DNA of 64,000 nt from Tritrichomonas musculus (taxonomy: Eukaryota; Parabasalia; Tritrichomonadida; Tritrichomonadidae). Location: contig JAPFFF010000010.1 in NCBI GenBank assembly GCA_039105265.1, positions 2,914,001 to 2,978,000 on the forward strand. Reading direction: 5' to 3'. The notes beneath the pieces were generated by a model. The model did no database searches, had not been told where the DNA came from, and saw nothing but the letters and a program-made list of their open reading frames with translations. Made by a program: the position numbers and the translations under genes. Below, piece after piece: positions 26,412 to 36,000 of the stretch (the first letter of the stretch is position 1; each line of letters starts with the position of its first letter).

Positions 26412-26621
26412 CTATGACAAACGTTTGTTTTTACGAGTTTTCGATTTGCTTTTACGAGTTTTGATATACGGTGCTGTTACAGCATATGTATTAGTGTTTT
26501 CATTATATTGTTTCGCTGAAGATCGCGGTCTAGTGATTTCATTATACATAGTACCCGGACCCGATACAATAACGGAATTACTCGATCGATATGCATTCGT
26601 TCTCGAATTGTAACAACTCAT
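26412..26621 (-). CDS. Small basic protein with GTMYNE and NTYAVT motifs, 69 aa
   Basis: Start chosen at ATG 26621 (MSCYNSRTNAY); the longer reading to 26708 would overlap the pVI-like gene. Shares GTMYNE and NTYAVT with the N-terminal part of the 142-aa element-1 protein, then ends in a Lys/Arg-rich tail, RKSKSKTRKNKRLS, suited to nucleic-acid binding. It sits between the pVI-like gene (11-base gap) and the 209-aa gene. Role unknown; a DNA-condensing core peptide is a reasonable guess. Confidence 0.55.
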   Translation of the reverse strand: MSCYNSRTNAYRSSNSVIVSGPGTMYNEITRPRSSAKQYNENTNTYAVTAPYIKTRKSKSKTRKNKRLS

Positions 26622-26631
26622 TTCATTTACG

Positions 26632-27036
26632 TTAAATACCTTTGAATGGAATCGCCTTACTCGATCTCTTTCGGGAATCCGCTGCTGCTTGAGCTGTTGG
26701 CGATCCACCTGATTTCAATTCACCTTTAGCGAACTGCTCACTAATCTTCACTAACTTATCAGTTATAGATCCCTTCGGCATATGACTGAATATATTTGCA
26801 CCTGTTGAAGTAATAGCCCCTAACGTAGGATTAAATGCAGTTGCAAATGGAGTTATCGCATGTAACACAGTTCCGACAGCTTTAGGATTATTCATAGCAT
26901 AATTCTTAGCTCCAATCAACCCCTTTTTCGTTGCATTCCATACTCTATGCGCTACATTCTTAGCACCAATGAGTCCTTGATGTACATCATTCTTAAGTCT
27001 ATTCCATCCACTAGTAATGAAACTCTTGAATCCCAT
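26632..27036 (-). CDS. Small virion protein, pVI/pX-like (homologue of 6088-6591)
   Basis: 134 aa. Two near-repeats of an amphipathic unit (GLIGAKNVAHRVWNATKK and GLIGAKNYAMNNPKAV) are followed by Ala/Thr/Gly-rich helices and a basic tail. Same place (after the ATPase gene) and same design as in element 1. An internal capsid protein contacting membrane or DNA is inferred by analogy with adenovirus-like viruses. Confidence 0.6.
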   Translation of the reverse strand: MGFKSFITSGWNRLKNDVHQGLIGAKNVAHRVWNATKKGLIGAKNYAMNNPKAVGTVLHAITPFATAFNPTLGAITSTGANIFSHMPKGSITDKLVKISEQFAKGELKSGGSPTAQAAADSRKRSSKAIPFKGI

Positions 27037-27064
27037 GTTTATAAATCATAAAAATACCTAGGGT

Positions 27065-27916
27065 TTATTCTTCAAAATGCGATTCATTTGCAGTGATATT
27101 AATGATGAATCTATCATGTTGTCCCTTATGATTTAAATACTCTAATGTTGTAGATTTAATATCGAGATTGTTAGGCGTTTGTTGAAGCATCGATGTGAAA
27201 TCTTCTTTACTGAATCCGCTATAACATATAATATCAGTCGCTAATCTCTTAACGTTGAGATGAACGAATCGTAATGTCTGTACTGCTATGATACACGTTA
27301 AATTAAAGTGTCGTGTCTTAGTAAGTAATCGACATAACTCTGAGTTTCCATTCTTTAATAGTGGGGATCCAGCAGCATCATCAAGTACGAGCAATGTGTT
27401 ATACGGATACGAAGCCGTTTGATATTGCACTAGCTTACAAGCAATATATGCTATTCTATCTTCAATTTCCATTAAGGAATGCTTCGAAATAATTCTCGCC
27501 ATCTCTTCATTCGTTTCCATCATCTTTGATAACACATGTTTCACCATAGCATAGTACTTGAGTTTTCGTTTGAGATGTCGTTTGAGATATGGAAGGAGAT
27601 TCTCTTCTTTAATGTATTCAATAGGTGTCTTCACATTCTTCGATAACACTTCTGCAGTCTTATCGAGTTTCCCTGATGTAGAGCAGAAAATAATTTTATT
27701 ATAGTACGGTTTCGTGAAAAGTCGCTCTGTTATCATGATGTGACGCCATATCCAGAATGACTTACCCGCTCCCATCTTACCTATAAGGAAATAGATACCG
27801 TTAGTTGAGAATGGATACTCGGGACTGAGAGGTCTTATTAATGCCATCTCAATATCACGTTGATTTTTACGTAATGAATCTTCGATAAGCTCTTCCACTT
27901 TCTTGATTTCACTCAT
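27065..27916 (-). CDS. A32/FtsK-like genome-packaging ATPase
   Basis: 283 aa from ATG 27916 (MSEIKKVEELIEDS), which aligns with the element-1 start; the reading from 27979 would run back into the integrase gene. Walker A GKMGAGKS, Walker B TLLVLDDAAG, then TKTRHFNLTCIIAVQ and RFVHLNVKRLATDIICYSG. Very similar to the element-1 ATPase along the full length. It lies 14 bases after the integrase stop. All catalytic motifs are intact, in contrast to the frameshifted MCP. Confidence 0.9.
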   Translation of the reverse strand: MSEIKKVEELIEDSLRKNQRDIEMALIRPLSPEYPFSTNGIYFLIGKMGAGKSFWIWRHIMITERLFTKPYYNKIIFCSTSGKLDKTAEVLSKNVKTPIEYIKEENLLPYLKRHLKRKLKYYAMVKHVLSKMMETNEEMARIISKHSLMEIEDRIAYIACKLVQYQTASYPYNTLLVLDDAAGSPLLKNGNSELCRLLTKTRHFNLTCIIAVQTLRFVHLNVKRLATDIICYSGFSKEDFTSMLQQTPNNLDIKSTTLEYLNHKGQHDRFIINITANESHFEE

Positions 27917-27930
27917 ATCTTTAATGTAAG

Positions 27931-29040
27931 TTAAATGAATTTTCTTATTTGATCTGGGATGCTCTTTTGCGTAATCCAATACTGACGCTCCATTGTTGAT
28001 AATTTCGTTGGATGCCCCTCACGCATATTTTTCGATTTTATTGTATCTTTCACGAGTGAATCGTCAGGCATTTCATAAGTAATCGAGTATGTATCTCGCT
28101 TCTTATTATAGGATCGAATCTCTTTAACGATACCTCGTTTTCCATTTTTAATTGATGATGCTAGTGGAACATTCTTCACCGATTTCACAAGCTTATATCC
28201 CGGCACAGTATCTACAGATCCATCGCTAGAGCGAATTAAGAATTGATTACCGTCTTTGGAATCGACGATGTATGATTCTCTAGAGAGATTCGTACGCTTT
28301 TTCTCTAACGGATTCTTATCGAGAATTACTCTAACGAAATCACCAGGTTTGAATTTATAAGGATTTTCCTCACCTCTCATTTTATTGATATACTCTACCT
28401 CATCTTCTTTAGTGAAATCATTAGGGGATTTATAATTAAGAGATCTATGAGGCATATCATTATAGGATTCAACTAATGATAGTATATCAACGTTAGGTTC
28501 GTTAGCTTTCATATCGCGTATAGTCCTCATGAATCTATTAATGATACCTAGTTTGTTATGATCGTTATCAGTCGTGGTTGTGTATATTATATTATGTTCT
28601 CTCATGAAATCAAGTACTGATTTCGATAAATACGCTGTATCCTCATCTGATGTTATAGACTTACACTCAGGTTCTACTTTAATGAATTCATATAATGATC
28701 TCAATACTTCTTTAGCTCCCTTACCCGACATCTCATAAGCATATGCTTTACGCGAATTAATATTAATTAACATCAAGTAATTAGGGGTTCCTATAAAGGT
28801 ATCCATCTGAAATCCATGAGGAATCTTCGAATATATATGCATAAACTTAGGTGGAGGAATGTGTTGATCGTGAACTACTCTGCTACTTAAAAACTCCTTA
28901 GCTTCATCATCTGTGAACCCATATTTATTAGCAATTCTCTTGAATTTCGTTAATGTATTTGTAGGATATTTTGCGTAAACTTCATCTATATTTTTGAATT
29001 TCACTCGACTCTGCTTTGTAAAGGTTTCTTCGACATTCAT
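27931..29040 (-). CDS. Retroviral-type integrase with DD35N triad
   Basis: 369 aa. Core motifs FQMDTF (Asp80), ITSDEDTAYLS (Asp132) and HNKLGIINRFMRTIRD, where the Glu position is Asn168, exactly 35 residues after Asp132 is passed. SH3-like (PGDFVRV, SYIVDSKDGNQFLIRS) and chromo/Tudor-like (GKRGIVKEIRSY, YSITYEMPD, KNMREGHPTKLS) C-terminal parts are present. The reading frame is intact. Together with the element-1 copy this shows that Asn at the third catalytic place is shared in this lineage. Confidence 0.85.
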   Translation of the reverse strand: MNVEETFTKQSRVKFKNIDEVYAKYPTNTLTKFKRIANKYGFTDDEAKEFLSSRVVHDQHIPPPKFMHIYSKIPHGFQMDTFIGTPNYLMLININSRKAYAYEMSGKGAKEVLRSLYEFIKVEPECKSITSDEDTAYLSKSVLDFMREHNIIYTTTTDNDHNKLGIINRFMRTIRDMKANEPNVDILSLVESYNDMPHRSLNYKSPNDFTKEDEVEYINKMRGEENPYKFKPGDFVRVILDKNPLEKKRTNLSRESYIVDSKDGNQFLIRSSDGSVDTVPGYKLVKSVKNVPLASSIKNGKRGIVKEIRSYNKKRDTYSITYEMPDDSLVKDTIKSKNMREGHPTKLSTMERQYWITQKSIPDQIRKFI

Positions 29041-29050
29041 TTATATAACA

Positions 29051-30475
29051 TTAAGAATACAGTAGTTTCCGATTCTGCAAGAACACTAAATCCATTGTAA
29101 GAACAACATCATCGTTAAAATTAATCGGGATATTGATATCATCGTTATCGTAACACTCAATCCAAAACGAATCACCGTTATCATTAATCTTATAATATTT
29201 AATGTTTTCGAATATCTCGTTAGTTTTACCTATGATATTATGATTCGATTGACTCGCAAATGACGCAGCAATTCTACAATCTATATCGGTTCTGATGTTA
29301 TGAAAGTATAGATTTCGATGATATTTACATATATACTCTGTCGGATTTTGATTATTACTAGATCCGATATTAAGAAAATTCCGTGTATCTAAATCGAATA
29401 CAAAACACTTACTATCAAATGATACATCTCCCTCATTAAATATATATGGATACCCATAAATCGTTTCATCATCATTCCATTTATATGCACTATTATATGA
29501 TTCATCATTATTAGGAGTAATCAAATAATCACAGTAGTAATCATCATCAGACTTCTCGAATACTAATTGTTTCATTTGTTTATAACTATAATTGAAGATA
29601 TCAACATCTTCACTAGTGATATAGAAAGGTATATCATATCCAATTAAATCACTAAATCGCAATATCATTAAATCATAATCATCACGAATACTATTTAATT
29701 GATTTATTTTATTTACGAGTTCATCGGGAGAACTACTATAATATTTAAATATTTCGTCATGCATATATTTATATAAATTCATTCTATTAATGCATTTTAT
29801 TAATTTATTTCGAATATCATTCCATGTATCATTTTCATCAATCGTTATGTTAATAGGAATACGAAACACATTAATTTCATCAGGTTTCATATTAGTTAAA
29901 CGAATCTCTATTTGATTTTCAATACCTTCGCTATTATTCAATTCATCATTAATATCTTCTATTTCTTTAGATTCTAATGCATATCTCATAAACATATACA
30001 ACTCATTATATTTTAATACAGACTTCATTACATCAATTTTCTCAATACGATCTAATCGATAATAGTATTTATGATATGTATTTTGAGATTTTTCATTGAT
30101 TTCTTCTTTTAAACTTTTCTTTGTCGAAATATTAATATAATTCCAAAACACATCAGGAAGATTATCTAATAAACGATCCATTAGATCAATCAAGTAAGCG
30201 ACTTTACTCTCAGTGAACCCCTCATCGAACGTTTCTTTTTTATATTTTCGCACGTATAATATAAAATTCAGTGTTTTATGTTTACGCTTTATATTAATAT
30301 TTCGAATACCAATTATTTTTTCATTAACATTAGATGTGTTCCATTCAGGAGGATACTTAAAATTAATTCTGTTAGAGTATACTTCATCTACAACTCCGTC
30401 AATTGATGAGTTATAAGTAGTTTCCAATGGTAAATGCACTTGATCATCAACCTGCACGTCTCTTCTGTAACTCAT
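29051..30475 (-). CDS. Penton/minor-capsid-like protein (homologue of 8566-9876)
   Basis: 474 aa. Conserved blocks: NRINFKYPPEWNTSN and EKIIGIRNINI at the N-terminus; near the C-terminus ASFASQSNHNIIGKTNEIF, then DSFWIECYDNDDINIPINF and DDVVLTMDLVFLQNRKLLY. The centre is helical, acidic and Tyr/Asn-rich and poorly conserved. Same position upstream of the integrase as in element 1. The C-terminal strand pattern suits a jelly roll; identity as vertex protein is inferred. Confidence 0.55.
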   Translation of the reverse strand: MSYRRDVQVDDQVHLPLETTYNSSIDGVVDEVYSNRINFKYPPEWNTSNVNEKIIGIRNINIKRKHKTLNFILYVRKYKKETFDEGFTESKVAYLIDLMDRLLDNLPDVFWNYINISTKKSLKEEINEKSQNTYHKYYYRLDRIEKIDVMKSVLKYNELYMFMRYALESKEIEDINDELNNSEGIENQIEIRLTNMKPDEINVFRIPINITIDENDTWNDIRNKLIKCINRMNLYKYMHDEIFKYYSSSPDELVNKINQLNSIRDDYDLMILRFSDLIGYDIPFYITSEDVDIFNYSYKQMKQLVFEKSDDDYYCDYLITPNNDESYNSAYKWNDDETIYGYPYIFNEGDVSFDSKCFVFDLDTRNFLNIGSSNNQNPTEYICKYHRNLYFHNIRTDIDCRIAASFASQSNHNIIGKTNEIFENIKYYKINDNGDSFWIECYDNDDINIPINFNDDVVLTMDLVFLQNRKLLYS

Positions 30476-30528
30476 TTAATTTATGAAAAATAAAGCTTAG
30501 CTTTGGAAGAGAAAAATAAAATTTATAT

Positions 30529-30795
30529 TTAGAGGTCGTCAGTCAATAGCAATCGAATGACGTTGTTGATAGTCTCTATCTTCAAGTCCATAGCTTCGTC
30601 GTCGTAGTACGCAGCACTGAGGTTCTCATCGATATCGAGATCGATGATGTTGCGTACGTTGAAATCCCTATCGATATCTACTGAGTCTAGGTACTCACGA
30701 AGATATTCGAGGATATCGTCGACGGACTGAATACAGTTGATGTCATCTACGTAGTCGTAGAATCCATCGATGTCGAATTGAATTTCTGTAGACAT
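30529..30795 (-). CDS. Extremely acidic 88-aa protein
   Basis: By hand count 25 of 88 residues are Asp or Glu and only five Arg/Lys, a net charge near minus 20, with Ile/Leu/Tyr spaced between (for example FDIDGFYDYVDDINC). That profile recalls DNA-mimic proteins made by phages and viruses, but many other acidic proteins exist. First gene at the right end of element 2, 53 bases before the penton-like gene; no counterpart in element 1. The coding strand is rich in TCGA/GATATC words like the rest of element 2. Confidence 0.65.
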   Translation of the reverse strand: MSTEIQFDIDGFYDYVDDINCIQSVDDILEYLREYLDSVDIDRDFNVRNIIDLDIDENLSAAYYDDEAMDLKIETINNVIRLLLTDDL

Positions 30796-30962
30796 ATTAT
30801 TAATATGAATACGGAATAAAAATTTTTTATAAAATACGTTTGGGGTTATTTATTGAGATTTCGAAAATAGGGGTTTTAGAGGGCGATATATTAATATATC
30901 ATAGTTTTACTATATGTAGAGCTATCGTTTACAAACCTCATTATTAAGGGGTACATGAAGTT

Positions 30963-31006
30963 GTTAGGGGTGTGCGAAGCGAGCTCCGAGCGTAGCACCC
31001 CCTAAC
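30963..31006. other. Long imperfect hairpin at the right end of element 2
   Basis: GTTAGGGG (30963-30970) pairs with CCCCTAAC (30999-31006), continued past a one-base bulge by GTGC with GCAC. The loop includes GCGAAGCGAGC, related to the short GCGAA palindromes inside the element. It marks the point where element-2-like composition stops. Confidence 0.55.
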
Positions 31007-31010
31007 ATTA

Positions 31011-31623
31011 CTACTCACATATATTACTGAATACTGTAATATTTGGTGAAACTGAGACTGTGTCGATTGCAACAATGGCTCCGTTTTCCTTCATTTTTGT
31101 ACCATTAAACTTTTCCTTCAATTGAAAAGGTAAGTCAATATAGCCATCAAGTTTAACATTATATTCTTTTAAACAATTTTTTTTTTCTTAAGTAAGGTAT
31201 AGTTTTCCAACATGGAAAATCAAGTGCCCTTTTTAATACTTTAATTAATGATTTTCTATAGAAAGAAATAAAGATAAAGAACTATCAAAGCTTCACATCA
31301 TCAAATCTGTATCCATAAGATCGCATAATAACTTATATGTTAATGATGTGAGTATGCATCCATTCTGAAACTTAAATATTTTCTTGTCTGTTTTACCCCC
31401 ATTTTTAGGTCAATTGTGCTACTAACATATTCAAAGAATTACAGTTTCAATTGGCGATACAAGCTTTTTTTGCGTCTATTCTGAGCTTTCAATGCTTTTT
31501 TATCATGCTCTATTTGTGAAATTAATGGCGGTTTTATATTTTGAATGCTAAATATTTTTTTTTTATGCAAACTTTATTTAACGAAGTTTATGTTTGTGCT
31601 GATGTCTCTGAGGTAAAACTCAT
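31011..31623 (-). pseudogene. Decayed gene of unknown identity next to element 2
   Basis: Coding-like pieces follow one another on the minus strand in different frames: a start MSFTSETSAQT at 31623, then a piece ending AQNRRKKSLYRQLKL (stop near 31439), KFQNGCILTSLTYKLLCD (stop at 31293) and KLDGYIDLPFQLKEKF to a TAG at 31011-31013. No family is recognised. Its last piece ends five bases from the hairpin that closes element 2, so the element may have inserted into or beside it. Confidence 0.35.
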
Positions 31624-33030
31624 TAAAATAAATTAAATGAGGATTAAACAGAAAAAAATATTATTAAAAGAATTAATTCTTAAACGTACCAATATTTAAT
31701 AAAGATATTTAGAGGTTGGGGAGCCAAAAATAACGTATTTTATATTTAAAAAAATACTAATTTTAACTGTATAAAAAAAGATTTATTTCTTGTTATTGGA
31801 AGAATAAGTATAAAAACTTATATTATTTTATTTTATCCGTATATCTGATGCCTAACTTGATAAAATATGAGGTTCTTATTTATCATTAAAATATATTTAT
31901 CTCGATATAAAAATAAGTTATAATAAAAATTATAATATATTTATTATATAAAAACAATTTTAAAAATTATTTTTTCTTCAAATACTATTATTAATAATTT
32001 TTAAATGAAAAAAAATTATAATTAAAAATTGCATGTGTAATGATTTACGAAATTCTTCTCAAAGATAAAAGAAAATCTAGTTTTGACGAATCAAATAAAA
32101 ATAGTAATATTTAAATAAAATAATCTTAAAAAATGAAAAATAAAACGCTGGCCAATTCCAAACTGAGAACAAATCAACTATGATAATTGTTTTCCTGACC
32201 ATATAGCACCAGAATTTTTTTTTTTTTTTATTTTGGAATGCGCCAGTCCAAACATCTTGAAACTTTGTGATTTAATTTACTATATATATAAGAATTTATA
32301 TTATAATTTTTGAACTGATTTAAAAATAATTTTTGCTCACCCACCTCTAGATATTTCCATTTTTCAATATCTTAAGATTTCAACTATAGAATTTATTAGA
32401 ATATAAACTAAACAAAAAGTGAATAAATAAGAATAAGAATATTTTGATTTCTAACTCATCAAAATCAAAATTATTTTGCATTATATATATAATTTATAAA
32501 TAAATATAAAGGTAAAATGATAACAAATTCTATTATGAATTCACAAGTTTCTTCATATTAAAAGAAATATTTCTAGAAGCAAAAATTATTAAAAAACGCT
32601 GCCAATTTTAAGAAAATAATTCTTAGAGCAAAAATTATTCTTTTCCCTTTCATTTTATTTTTTATTTATTTAGGAAAATTGATTTTAATAAAAAATCATT
32701 ATCTTTTTATACCAATTCAATTAAACAAATAAAATAAATAAATATTTAAATTTTCAATAATAATTTAAATAATTGTGTATTTATTTTTTTATACCAAAAT
32801 TCAAAGTATTTATATAAAAAATATATTTTACTAATATCTTAAAATTCATCACATAAATAATAATTAATAAATATTAAATTAATATATAATTAATAATATA
32901 ATATTAAAATAATAATTAAAATAACTTAGACATGGATATTTAATCTTTTTATCGTCATTTAGAAATAAATGAGAAGAAATGGATACATCTTTAACTTCAT
33001 TTTTTTTTAAACAAAACAAATCTAATAATA
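31624..33030. other. AT-rich spacer
   Basis: Very AT-rich with no coding signal on either strand. The last 60 bases contain TAACTTCAT, described with the downstream gene. Confidence 0.6.
32997..33002 (+). promoter_or_regulatory. Candidate initiator (Inr) element
   Basis: TCATTT, 32 bases before the ATG at 33031, fits the trichomonad initiator TCA-Y-T/A. The nine bases TAACTTCAT here also precede the kinase gene at 45742-45750. Confidence 0.35.
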
Positions 33031-36000
33031 ATGTCTACAAAAGTTAACGACTGGATCCCACTCCAAATCAAAGTTTTCACCCGATGGGTCAATGGACAAC
33101 TCAAAAACAACAATTGTCCCGGAATCGAAGAAATCACAAAAGATTTATCAAATGGTGTCCCACTTGTTGAACTTGCTCAAATTCTCACCAAAAAAGACGC
33201 CCCTGTTAAATGGGCTAAACAACCAAAACGTAACATTGATTCTGTCATGAACTGTGACTTATCAGTTGACATGTTCACCAAAGATGGTGTCAAACTTATT
33301 GGTATTTCCGGCAAAGATATCAATGATAACAACGAAAAACTTATTCTAGGTTTCGTATGGTCACTTATTTTACACTATTCAATTGGAAACGCAGTTACCG
33401 ATGACAAAGACAACAACTCAGCCAAAAAACCAGCAAAGAATGCTCTTCTTGAATGGGCAATTGGACGAACTTCAGAATATCCAAATGTAAATAAGTTTAC
33501 TCCATATTCAGTTGCAATGTGTGCACTTTTAGATTCATACATTCCAGACAAGATCAACTTTTATTCCTTAAATCTAGCAAATGTCGAGGATAACGCAGAA
33601 CTTGCTTGCAAAGTAATGGAAAACCTCGGAATCCCAGTTTACGTCATGGCAGAAGATTTAACAGCCAGCGGTGATACAGTTGATGAAAAGACTCTTCTTA
33701 CCCAGCTTGCAGCCGCCAAAGTTGTCCTTGAAAACTTACATATTAAAGAAGCCCAAGTCCAAGAAGTGAATGATGATGAAGAAAAATTAGCCAAAGAGAT
33801 AGCTGAAGCTGAAGCTGAAGCCAAAGCAGAAGCAGAAAGATTAGCTCGTGAAAAAGCAGAAGCTGAGAAATTAGCAGCAGAAAAAGCAGAAGCCGACCGT
33901 TTAGCCAAAGAAAAAGCTGACGCTGAAGCCAAAGAAAAAGCTGACGCTGAAGCCAAAGCCAATGCAGAAAGATTAGCACGCGAAAAGGCAGAAGCTGATG
34001 CAAAAGCTGAAGAAGAAAGATTGGCCAAAGAAGCAGCAGCAGCAGCAGCAAAAGCCAACGCTGAACGTGATGGTTTATTAGCTGAAATTGAACGCTTGAA
34101 GAAACTTCTTGCTCAAGCAGAAGCCAACAACAAGACACTCACACAAGACAATGGAAAACTAAAAGCTGAAGTCGAACGTCTCACAAAAGCTTTGTCCGAA
34201 TCAGAAGCAAATCGCGCCAAACTCGAGCAAACAGCCAAACAAGATCACGACCAATTATCCTCTGAAATCGAACGTCTTAAGAAAGAACTCGCAACAACAA
34301 CAGCAAACGCAACAGAAGACCACAACAAACTCACAGCTGAAATTGAGAAATTAAAGAAATTGACTACAGAAATCGAACCACTCAAAGCTCAACTTTCTGA
34401 AACACAAAGAAAGGCTGCCGAAGACCACGACAAACTTTCGCAGACAATTTCTTCATTGAACTCGAAGATCACAACAATGACATCTGAAAATGAAAGAATT
34501 AAGACCGAATTGACCGAATCTCAACGTCAAGCTAAAATCGATCACGACCACTTAACCGGCGAAATTGCTCGTTTGAACAAGGAATTAACAGAAACACAAA
34601 AGAATGCTGAAAACGACCACAACACATTAACAGCACAAATTGTCAAATTAAACGCCGAAATCGAACGTTTGAACAACGAATTGTCCGAAACTGAACGTAG
34701 AGCACAAGAAGACCACAGCAAACTTACTGCCGAAGTTTCTCGTCTCAATGGCGTCATTTCTGACACACAACGTAAAGCACAACTCGATCACGATAACTTA
34801 TGCGTTGAAATCGAAAGCCTCAAACGTGATTTGGCTGAAACACAACGTAAAGCTCAACAAGATCATGAAATAATGACTGCTGAGAACCAAAGCTTGAACA
34901 TCAAGATCACAAGTTTGACTTCTGAAATTTCAAACTTGAAATCGAAGATCACTTCATTAACCTCTGAAATTGAACGTCTTACAACTGAATTGTCAGAATC
35001 AAAGAGAAATGCACAAATTGATCACGACCAATTATCCACTGAAATCAACAGACTTACATCTGTCATTTCTGAAACAGAAAGAAAGGCTAAACAAGACCAT
35101 GATTCACTTACTTACCAAATCGATGGACTCAACAGAGAGCTATCCGAAGCACAAAGAAATGCTAAAGATGACCATGAAAGATTAACTGGCCAAATTTCAA
35201 CACTTTCATCAAAGAACTCTTCATTGACAACAGAAATCAGCAACTTGAACTCAAAGATACAATCAATGACTTCTGAAATAACTAAGCTTAACTCTGTCAT
35301 TTCCGAAACACAAAGCAAAGCTCAACAAGACCATGACAAAATGACAAACGAAAACAAGAAATTGTCAACTGAAATCACAAACTTGAATTCAAAGATTTCT
35401 TCAATGACATCTGAAATCAACCGCCTTACAACTGTTCTTTCCGATACACAACATAAAGCACAAGCTGACCATGACAACTTGACCAACACAATCAACAGTT
35501 TGAACTCAAAGATTCAATCAATGACATCCGAAGTAACTCGTCTTAACAGCGTCATTACCGAAACACAACGTAAAGCTAAAGAGGAGCATGACAAGTTAAC
35601 AAATGAAAACAAGAAATTGTCGACTGAAATCACAAACTTGAATTCAAAGATCACTTCAATGACATCTGAAGTTAACCGCCTTACAACCGTTATTTCTGAA
35701 ACTGAACGTAAAGCTAAACAAGATCACGACAATTTGACCAACCAAATTTCAAGCTTGAATTCAAAGAACGCTTCACAAGCTAATGAAATCAGCAACCTCA
35801 ACTCAAAGATCACAACAATGACAACCGAAATCAAGAACTTACACAACACAATCTCTGAGAACCAACGTAAAGCACAACAAGAACATGACAACTTAACAAA
35901 CGAAAACAGAAAGTTGACAAATGAAGCTACATCACTCAATACAAAGATCACGAACATGACAACAGAAGTCAAGAGATTGAATTCTGTCATCACTGAAACA

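Larger units (their letters stand above)
13890..31010. mobile_element. Virus-like element 2 (polymerase-less Maverick-like)
   Basis: About 17 kb of denser, less AT-rich DNA holding KilA-N, bZIP-like, a jelly-roll-like protein, two fibre genes, the 175-aa core protein, MCP (frameshifted), MCP-linked protein, small motif protein, pVI-like protein, ATPase, integrase, penton-like and an acidic protein. The core order from the integrase downward equals element 1. No polymerase B, helicase or protease is found. Ends are placed by composition and coding. A hairpin (30963-31006) abuts a decayed gene on the right. No terminal inverted repeat or target duplication could be aligned, so the element may be end-degraded. 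Confidence 0.75.

Noticed and set aside
13890-31010. Terminal inverted repeats for element 2
   Set aside because: AGGGGTTTT occurs near both ends but in the same orientation, and no longer inverted match could be aligned.
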